From: Whitmania pigra | Lineage: Eukaryota > Annelida > Clitellata > Hirudinida > Haemopidae | NCBI GenBank assembly: GCA_021613335.1 | Contig: JAJTWR010000365.1 | Coordinates: forward strand, 2,743,501-2,807,500 | Length of the DNA stretch: 64,000 bases | Direction: 5' to 3' | Shown here: in pieces, positions 56,101-64,000 of the stretch | Layout: each line of letters begins with the position of its first letter | How positions within the stretch are numbered: the first letter of the stretch is position 1 | Position numbers and translations under genes: made by a program | Notes under the pieces: model-generated | What the model saw: the letters and a program-made list of their open reading frames with translations, nothing else | Databases searched by the model: none | What the model was told of the DNA's origin: nothing

Positions 56101-59100
56101 GTCATGCTAATAATAATAATAATAATCTTAATAATAATAATAATAATTTTGCTATTATTATTATTATTAATCATTAATACTATTATTGACTTGTGATTAT
56201 TACAGAGAAAATCACGAGGCAACGAATAGGTCTTAATGAGAGGAAGATGTTGTTATGAAGATGTTTCGGGATTCAGTATTCAGCTGAGCATCTCCCTAAG
56301 ATTGGCACGAGACAGGATTTATGCTTGTTTGCCATGTGAACGAGAAAATGCAGATGCAAGAGATGGAATCTCTAATGGGATAAATGGAGCCATTTGTTAT
56401 CACCAATGCTGATTAACATTTACAAGCGCGGCTTACAATCAATGTTGAGAATCGGTAATTAATTAACCTAAATACTGAAGCAAAATAATTGTCAATCTAA
56501 ATAAATTAAAATAAATAACATTATATAAATTTATCTAAATAAATAAATAAATGATTAACTCTTTTAAGTTATGTTTGAATTTCCCCTCAATACAATGTTC
56601 TTGTTTGTTCAGTCAATCATTTCATATTTCCATGGAACCTAACAATTCTCCTAAAGGGGGAATTCCTACAGAAAAACCTTTCGTCAAATGTATTCTTCCA
56701 CGTTTTGCAACTTGGTGTTTGAAGGTTCCCGGTGTTAAATGGCGGAAAAGCACCAAAGAATTTATCAAGATGAGCGCTAAGGATATGGATTCTCAGGTCG
56801 AACGTTTTCACAAACATCAGCCCACCCTGGAATTTTCAAAGCCGTTGCAAATGTTTCATTTATTTACATAATTACATATTTATTTGCCTTTTCGGAAATA
56901 ACCTTGCATAAGGAGGCTGTAAAACTTTTCGAGTTTCACATTTGCCTCGTTGCATCATTTGCATCCTACCTGATGAAGATGAAACTGCTTGAAAAGGTCA
57001 ATTTTCAAGTGCAGTGTTCTTCCCATAAGTGGTTTTCATCTGTTACTTACTCTTCCTCCTCCACGATCCATATCAATTAGTATAATATTTAGTTACATTA
57101 TTTATTAATGTCAATTCATAACTATAGTATAATATTTAGTGACATTATTGATTAATGTCAATTCATAACCATAGTATAATATTTAGTGACATTATTGATC
57201 ATCGCAGAGTTTGTGTCTCTTAAGACCTTTTGTCACGAAACTAAATTTAATAAAGCCGCTTTTGAGGTCGATGTTTGCCACTTTGAGTTTTTCTGTGCTC
57301 TCAAAAGAATTATCGGAGAGTTTTTGGGAACATCCATTTAGGCAGCTAAACTGGACTTAAGGACCGTGCATTTGCTATTCATTTCACTGGATTTTATCGC
57401 CAGAAGCTCACTTGTTGCAGTCAAGTTGACCAAAATCTAAACTGAATATTTTGGAGTTTATTATATTCAAATTAATTTTCCTAGAATGCTCTGGTCCAAT
57501 GATGCTGATATATTAACATTCCCGCAATTAATTATTTTTAAAGATGTCCGAATAATTGATAAATTAATTTAAGTGCTCCCAAGCTTAACTTAACCATGTA
57601 CTCTTTCAAGGCATTTATCAACAAACGAATGAACAAACGGATGAATGAGCGAACGACCGAATGAATGAATTAATTAAGTAATTAATTAGTTAATGGTACA
57701 AACGAATGTCTTAATGAAAAATCTCGGCCAATTAGATCATCTCCGACATAGGATCTTCAATGCAGCAGCAGATCAAACACCAGTACAACTTCACTGCAAA
57801 ACTCGACAACAAATCGACACCCAGTTCTGCTTACCAACTCACCAGAGCGTGGGACAATCTCCAGATGAAGGTGGTAATGATTATTTTTAGACTTTTAAGA
57901 AATTTAGATATTTTACTTTAATATTTTCTATTTTTGCTAAAATATTTTAATATAATTTATAACATTATAAAATCGTAAAAGAAATAAAGGAATTCATTCA
58001 CATAGAACAGTTAAATATGATATTATAAATCAGATATGATGAAACAAATTGTGATATTTCGTAATAATCAATATTGCAATATTGCATTTTCATATAAATC
58101 GATGTAATAAGATAAACGATTAATGAGAGATAATTATTCGATATTGTTTAAATAAGTTTTTTTTCAAATTCTCAAATAATAAAAATTATTATTTATTATA
58201 TAACTTCACTTTCGTAATCATTTTTTTAAGTAATAATCATTAATAAACGTTTAACTGTTCTCACTTTATTTGAATAAACATCTTATATTCGTACAAATGG
58301 CAGGCGATAATAGAAGTATGAACATTGTCATTCCGATGAGATGTTCTGCAGAGTTGCACATCGATGTTTTTTCTTCCTATGCTCTCTTTTATCGACCACG
58401 GAGATTGTCTCTTGACTCAATTATCGCTCAAGAAAGATTTGCATGAAAAAATTGCTTCGGCACGTATTGACCTTCTATTTACGATCTTTGGACTGGTGGG
58501 CGATGATTGATGCGAAGCCATGATAAGCGACCTGCCCGTAATAACCGCCAAGTCAACTCCCACAAGAGAGAACGCGCATCGATCAACTCATCACCATCAT
58601 CATCACTGATATCATCACCATCGTCACTATCATCATCACCATCATCATCACTGATATCATCACCATCGTCACCATCATCAACATCAATATCATCATCATT
58701 GATATACCACTACAGACACCATCACCATCATCATCCTCACTGTCATCATCACCATTATTGTAATCATTACCGCCTTCAATATTAACATAATAACATTGGA
58801 CATAATAACGCGAGTTAATAGTGCCTGCAATTAAAACAACAATAGCAACAGTAAATTTCAACAATTACAATAGAATTACATTACAACAAGACACCGTGAT
58901 GTGCCATTTCTTCAAGATGGAGGTAGAAGTTTTGGCGGGAAATGACGAATGTTTCGCAGACGTGTTCGATCGAAAGCAGTCGTATGTCATAGAGTCTTCC
59001 TTTTTAAGTATTCCATTCATTGTATTCACGCATTCGTTGCATTATGCATTAGTAATTTTCATAATGTAACAATTTTTGCATAATTCTTTATTCTTAAAAG

Positions 59101-62100
59101 GAATTATTTATTAATCGTTATAAATGTAAACATAAGTTTTTAAATTTGTATATTTTGAATGTTATCTGATAATATAAGAAAAATCCCGATACAGTATGAG
59201 CTTTCTGAGATTAAACATATAATCAATGTAATCATAATTTCAAATTCAGCTCCATTTCTATTTAAAATATCTATTTTACTACGTTGGTTTATTGTAATGT
59301 TATTGTAGTAATATTGCAATAGCATTGTAATAACACTGTAATATTGCAATAGCATTGTAATATTGTAATAACATTGTAATATTGCAATAACGTTATAATA
59401 AAGGTTCCTTGAACATACCCATGTAAGATGACAATCCATATTTAATGTTTGTTTGAAATTATGAAAATAAATTGATGTAAGAGAAGAATGTGTTACAATT
59501 ATAAAGACAAACATGTATATGTATATGTGATTTATATTCATACATTCTACTTAATTGTTTATTAAGTGCCCATGTATTTATAATTATTCCTAATAACAGG
59601 CGCCTCTGACGCTATTCACCTAGCGCTTTGTAAATTAAAATATTATAAAATAAAATATTATTATTAATAACATTTAATTATTTCAGTTTCGGTTTCGAAT
59701 AATTATTATTTGTTTTAATATTAATTCTTATCAAGTGGTATTAAATTATTTTTACAAAATTTATATAATATATATTAATAGTTACTAGAATTTAATTGTG
59801 ATTTAGTTTTTCATTACATATTTAACTCAAATAACAATTTATATGAAATAAATAATATTTAGGTAATATTTGATTTTAAGTTATTTTTGTTACATTTATT
59901 TATTATTTATTGTAATATTTATTTTTATAATATTGTCAGCAACTCGTTCCCTCAGAAATCGATGTCAGATGATTGTCCTCTTATCTGCCAATAAATAAGG
60001 AATAAATAAGAAATAAATCCACAAATAAATCCACGAATAAATAACAAATGAAATTGTAAATTCTGCAAACTTGCTGTAATAATTAATTCCTTTTTATGAT
60101 TCTTCGTTTTATTTGCTCACAACATTTCGCTTGTAATTAATATTAATTTTTATCATGTTAAATTTTCGTTTAAGACATTTTCGATAAATATCTAAAAAAA
60201 GCGATGCTGTATTTATTAAAATTTTTTAAAAATTTGCATTGCATTGTCAGTTATTTTAATATATTGCATCATAAATACACGTGTTATGTCTTGTAATTAT
60301 CTACGACATATAATCTATGAAATGCAATTTAATGACAGGCATGCAATGTTGTATGTAAAGAATGAATGTCATTTAACTCAATTACAATGTAATGTAGAGT
60401 CAAGTATGTAATATTACATGTATTACAATGTAATGTTACGCATATATTGTTGTATTTTGTTGTGAAGAATGCACCAAATGCCATTCCATGGAGCTTAATA
60501 TCATCGTCGAGCAAATGTCACGCTTGAATGCACTCAAAGTTCATCGATGTGTGGTCAGTTAACATTGTTTCTTCTTCCTACTTCCTACTATCACTCCGAT
60601 CATGATGATGTTTATGGTATTATTATTAAGTCCGTGCCAAGCATTCATCCTGAAATTAAAATGAAGGAAACTAGAGAAGCGTTTTAAACATTTGTCGTTT
60701 AAAATTACAACTTTTCCTGGTCATTTGAAACAATTACAAGTCAAGTTCCGAGGACTCGTAATTTCATGGTTTCAAGGTTTCACGGTGAACTTTCGTCTTT
60801 CTGCAGCCTTCGAGGCTCTCTTATCGGCCACTTGTTGGTTCCGCCCTGGAGACCAATCAATCCTTGCTGATTTACTGACAGCGGCATCTCCTTGCACTCC
60901 TCTATTTCAATCCTCCTTTGGCAGTTTTTCTTTGAGGGCAACAGACGTCGATGATCGCTTCTAGAAAGTCTTGCATCAATCTCCACTTTTCTGCCCATCC
61001 TCGGAATGTCTACCAATTGTCATTGTCAGATATTTTTGCTTGCTCTTTGAGTAGTTTAAAGATAAAATTTAATCTTCGACTTGGAAACGTTCATTAATCT
61101 TCTGATAACTTAAGTTAATATATCTTCTGATTTATTGCTTTGTCTGTTCATTCCGTAAGTTTTATTTTCATTTATTATTTTGAATGTTCAGTCATTGTCT
61201 TGATATCCTTTCTTTTTCGTATTTTATATCAATTCTTGTTTTTGTTTCATCAGTAATTATTATCATCATCTACGGAATTACTGATTAATAATAACAATAA
61301 CAATAACAGCATTCACAATAATTATGATCATCATGTATGGAATTACAGATTAACATACCTATATCCATACTAAACACAATAAAATTCATCCAACAATTGC
61401 TTTTCAACAAGGTGATCCTTCCTTTGTCACAAATTGACAAGTCACACATTTACATTGGAAGGTTACAATTGTTTGTAATCATTCATCTTGCCATAGGTCT
61501 TGTATTTATCTGTTTTTATCTTGTTTCAGGTTCACATCTTGCATAATTTCCACCAACTCATTCATTTATTCTTTAATTAATGTTATAAATATAACATTTA
61601 CCTTAATTACATAATTTTTATATGTTTTATTATTATAATTATTATTTTTATATATATTAGTAGTATTTCTTTAATTATTAAAAAGTATAATTAGTAATAA
61701 AATTCGACAAAGGTCAACATTTTCTGCAAAAGAGCCTGATACAATTAAAGAGGAGGAAATTACACGTCGTATTTTCTGACGGTTTTAAACGTTGTTAAAC
61801 AAATAAGAACATCTTTTGGTTTTCAATGTTTTTTGCTAATTTACACCAAAATATCTTCACTTATTTCGTGTCAGTTCACTTTTTTAGAATAAACAAGACT
61901 GGTTCGTATTTCTTTCAATTTATCACCATTTTCAATTAATAATTATAACAAGTTAAATTGTTAAATTAATATAATTATTTCACAAAATGCAAGACTAATT
62001 AATTAATTGATCGACCAATAAAGACTAATTACTGTATTTTCTAAAACCTTATTTCTGAATCTTTTAAAGTAGACCAAAGGTTCTTGTACTAAAGTACATA

Positions 62101-63019
62101 TTTCATGTACTTGTACTCTGGTATGTACTTGAACTCATGTCTATTTGGAAGCCTTGATGTTTATTGTAAACATGACTTTCTTATAAGCATCATCATCATC
62201 ATCATCATCATCCAACTCTATAAATTATTCAAAGATGTTTCCAAACCACGTTTATCATTTTCGAAATTATTTTAGCTCACCTGTCAACATTTTCAATAAA
62301 TTATGTTAATTAATAATTAAGCTAACAAAAAATTAATAAATTACTTTCCATCACCGACAGCTAAATTGCTGCGGTGCTCACGGTCCGATAGACTACCGTG
62401 AAAGTTCCTGGTACAACCACACTAACTTCGCCGACGGTAGCTTCGTGCCGACCTCCTGTTGCGCCATTTTGTCCGTGAAGAGACACAGCAGGAAGAGTGA
62501 TGCGCAGTGCCAAGTCGAAGCCATTGCTGCCATCATGAACTTCCCCAACATCACCTCGGATCATCATCACATTCGATCCAAGGTCGGCTGTTCTTCTTGT
62601 GGTTTTTGTTGCTGCTGCTGTTGTTGTTGATGTTGATGTTGTTTTGTTGTTGTTGATGATGATGATGATATGAGGATGATGATGGTGGTGGTGATGATGA
62701 TGGTGATGATTAAGCTAAAAACGTACCTGGGATGTTTAAATCACGCAAGAGATGACAACATTTCAATTAAGTTCAAAAACATTTGGGAAGCATTTCCAAC
62801 AACTTAAATCAATTTATCAAAGTTAATTGAATAAATTTTAAATTAACTTATTAAATGCATATATTTTATCATTATTATTATTATTATATTATTATTATTA
62901 TTATCATCATTATTATTATTATTATTATTAATTATTATTATTATTATTATATTATTATGATTATTATTATATTATTATAGATGATTATTATTATTATTAT
63001 TATATTATAATTATTATTA

Positions 63020-63111
<92 letters not shown>

Positions 63112-63529
63112 GAATTATTATTATTATTCTTATATTATTATTATATTATTATTATTCTTATTATTATTATGAATTTTATTCTTATTATTATTATTATATT
63201 ATTATTATTATTATTATTCTTTTATTATTATATTATTAATTATTATTATTATTATTAGTTTATTATTATTCTTATTATTCTTATTCTTATTATTAGTCTT
63301 CTCTTATTCTTCTTATTATTTTTTATTATTATCTTATTATTATTATTATTCTTATTCTTATTTTATTATTATTCTTATTTATTATTCTCTTCTTCTATTC
63401 TTCTTCTTCTTCTTCTCTTATTATTCTTATTATTCTTATTATTCTTCTTCTTATTCTTATTCTTCTTCTTCTTCTTATTCTTCTTCTTCTTATTCTTCTT
63501 CTTATTTTATTCTTCTTCTTCTTCTTCTT

Positions 63530-63560
<31 letters not shown>

Positions 63561-63708
63561 TTCTTCTTCTTCTTCTTCTTCTTCTTCTTCTTCTTCTTCT
63601 TCGTCTTCTTCGTCTTCTTCTTCTTCTTCTTCTCTATTCTTCTTCTTCTTCTTCTTCTTCTTATCTTCTTCTTCTTCTATCTTCTTCTTTCTTCTTCTTC
63701 TTCTTCTT

Positions 63709-63739
<31 letters not shown>

Positions 63740-64000
63740 TTCTTCTTCTTCTTCTGTCTTGTTCTTCTTCTTGTTTTGTTCTTGTTCTTGTTCTTGTTCT
63801 TGTTCTTGTTCTTGTTCTTGTTTTGTTCTTGTTCTTGTTTCTTGTTCTTGTTCTTGTTCTTGTTCTTGTTCTTGTTCTTGTTCTTGTTCTTGTTCTTGTT
63901 TTCTGGTTCTTGTTCTTGTTCTTGTTCTTGTTCTTGTTCTTGTTCTTGTTCTTGTTATTGTTCTTGTTCTGGTTCTTGTTCTTGTTCTTGTTCTTGTTCT
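43055..64000 (+). CDS. Tetraspanin, 5 exons seen, 3' end beyond window
   Basis: Four-pass membrane scaffold protein. Exons: 43055-43237, 54184-54399, 55188-55262, 57766-57870, 62361-62582, all joining in phase 0 (267 codons). Exon 1 gives a basic, Cys-rich lead-in and the first half of TM1 (CTKIFLVVVNFAFL). Exon 2 gives SGWLLLGLGAWLHLS, then LVLIGCFIVVLSFLGCCGAC (TM2 and the GCCGA loop). Exon 3 gives TM3 (YAFLLLITIALQITLAALAP). Exon 4 gives QQIKHQYNFTAKLDNK and AYQLTRAWDNLQMK. Exon 5 gives LNCCGAHGPIDYRES with the CCG signature, VPTSCCAIL, and sites NHT and NIT. The last loop cysteine and TM4 are not in the window, so the gene runs past 64000. Intron 1 is 10.9 kb and intron 4 is 4.5 kb, far larger than in the neighbouring genes. 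The ligand and subtype are unknown. Confidence 0.88.
43683..43870 (+). repeat. ATC/GTC triplet microsatellite, tetraspanin intron 1
   Basis: Interrupted tract of atc, gtc and acc triplets in one register. Open frames on both strands (Ile/Val or Met/Asp runs) are by-products. Confidence 0.9.
43871..47100. other. Tetraspanin intron 1, first part
   Basis: AT-rich, with no exon recognised. It holds AAT-type runs at 46030-46160 and GAT/GAC runs at 46440-46560. Small frames at 45631-45891 and 46283-46582 show no domain, and I do not call them. Confidence 0.5.
47095..47255 (+). repeat. GAT/GAC tract with a 57-bp internal duplication
   Basis: gacgtttacgatgacgatga begins at 47116 and again at 47173, so a 57-bp unit (ending gagaatgatggcgatgat) is present twice in tandem, followed by pure gat triplets to about 47250. 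Confidence 0.85.
47500..50546 (+). repeat. 3-kb graded triplet array with ~170-bp higher-order spacing
   Basis: Almost every triplet is GAT, GAG, GCT or GCG, with occasional CCT or CAT. Runs of gat (later gct) alternate with G-rich blocks of gag (later gcg/ggc). The G-rich blocks start at about 47539, 47711, 47904, 48071, 48233, 48391, 48577, 48759, 48937, 49112, 49258, 49431, 49621, 49790, 49923, 50041, 50109, 50346 and 50490. Spacing is near 170 bp over most of the array and irregular after 49900. The left third is GAT/GAG and the right two thirds are GCT/GCG. The array ends abruptly at gatgctgacgtcc. It is very GC-rich in a strongly AT-rich genome and lies inside tetraspanin intron 1. The stop-free frames it creates are not called as genes. 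Confidence 0.95.
50189..50229 (-). repeat. CCG-orientation patch inside the array
   Basis: gccgccgccgccgccccgcc and following gccgac units. This is the only place where the GGC block appears on the opposite strand, consistent with a small inversion of one G-rich block. Flanking gct/gat triplets keep their normal orientation. Confidence 0.8.
50547..54183. other. Tetraspanin intron 1, last part
   Basis: AT-rich, no exon recognised. Contains TTA/TTG runs (51120-51250), CAT/ATC runs (51640-51790), GAT runs (52720-52755 and 53070-53155) and the 38-bp minisatellite. A frame at 51293-51523 (starting MTHEKCRPSSIHHRY) lacks recognisable features. Confidence 0.5.
53605..53892 (+). repeat. ~38-bp AT-rich minisatellite, about 7.5 copies
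   Basis: The unit aaaatatataatataaaaaa plus atgtatttgtataaaaat is repeated in tandem with small length changes in the a and ta runs (34-38 bp). It ends about 290 bp before tetraspanin exon 2. Tyr/Ile/Phe-rich complement frames over it are artefacts. Confidence 0.92.
55263..57765. other. Tetraspanin intron 3
   Basis: AT-rich, with an AAT/ATT tract near 56105-56175, an approximately 47-bp tandem unit (agtataatatttagtgacat... starting 57079, 57125, 57173) and GAAT/GAAC tetranucleotides at 57625-57670. Two overlapping frames at 56551-56871 (plus) and 56617-56817 (minus) have somewhat coding-like composition but no recognised domain. Confidence 0.5.
57871..62360. other. Tetraspanin intron 4
   Basis: 4.5 kb without a recognised exon. 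Contains an ATC/ACC tract at 58585-58760 with a longer internal unit (cactgatatcatcaccatcg repeated), a TAATATTGCAATAGCATTG-like tandem at 59310-59395, and short palindromic words around 60330-60440. A frame at 60692-60964 is not recognisable. Confidence 0.5.
62600..62710 (+). repeat. TTG/GAT triplet tract after tetraspanin exon 5
   Basis: Begins within about 20 nt of the exon 5 donor (gttgctgctgctgttgttgt) and passes into gatgatgatgatatgaggat and gtggtgatgat triplets to 62710. Confidence 0.9.
62862..64000 (+). repeat. Graded TTA to TTC to TTCTTG array, at least 1.1 kb
   Basis: From 62862 to about 63230 the array is mainly tta triplets with slips. From 63230 to 63470 tta and ttc mix. From about 63400 to 63750 it is mainly ttc. 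From 63765 to the window end it is the hexamer ttcttg (equivalent to gttctt) with rare variants. The transitions are gradual, not abrupt. It lies in the tetraspanin intron after exon 5 and runs off the window. Confidence 0.97.

Noticed and set aside
56551..56871. Overlapping plus (106 codons) and minus (66 codons) frames
   Set aside because: Somewhat coding-like, but unrecognised, with no splice sites that would join the tetraspanin frame, which is complete without it.
60692..60964. 90-codon plus-strand frame starting MSFKITTFPGHLKQL
   Set aside because: No similarity recognised; it sits within tetraspanin intron 4 and its composition fits chance.

Overview
This is a eukaryotic, animal genome window. 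It is AT-rich, the genes are split by many short GT-AG introns, and trinucleotide microsatellites (AAT, ATC/GAT) occur throughout. Together, a motile-cilium dynein intermediate chain, a striated-muscle troponin T with an extended C-terminal tail, an Na+/K+-ATPase alpha subunit and a tetraspanin point to a bilaterian with motile cilia. My best guess is a lophotrochozoan, possibly an annelid. That assignment is inference, since no species marker is present.

Layout: 1-3.1 kb is non-coding, with a hAT-type MITE and a diverged repeat pair. 3.16-8.17 kb (minus) is an oxysterol-binding protein gene of 13 exons (PH domain, FFAT-like motif, sterol-binding domain). 9.3-18.1 kb is a transposon graveyard: a reverse-transcriptase fragment, a Ty3/gypsy integrase remnant, a tandem array of decayed transposase copies that includes a 1,006-bp direct duplication, a pogo/Tigger-like transposase pseudogene, a decayed citron-kinase-like fragment and a ZMYM/hAT transposase remnant. 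19.04-24.83 kb (minus) is a complete 18-exon Na+/K+-ATPase alpha gene. 27.0-33.03 kb (minus) is an axonemal outer-arm dynein intermediate chain (DNAI1-like) of about 20 exons. 33.76-39.57 kb (plus) is a complete 12-exon troponin T of 334 residues. 43.06 kb to beyond the window end (plus) is a tetraspanin whose five visible exons are spread over 19.5 kb.

The most unusual sequence lies in the 10.9-kb first intron of the tetraspanin. There, 47.5-50.55 kb is a roughly 3-kb array made almost entirely of G-initial triplets. It starts as GAT/GAG and drifts to GCT/GCG, and G-rich blocks recur about every 170 bp. A second graded triplet array (TTA to TTC to TTCTTG) fills 62.86 kb to the window end, inside another tetraspanin intron. 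These arrays create long stop-free frames that I do not consider genes.

The genes do not form a functional unit. They are neighbouring housekeeping or tissue genes: sterol transport at membrane contacts, ion pumping, cilium motility, muscle regulation and membrane scaffolding. The only tight arrangement is the head-to-head pair DNAI1-like/troponin T, with 724 bp between their start codons.
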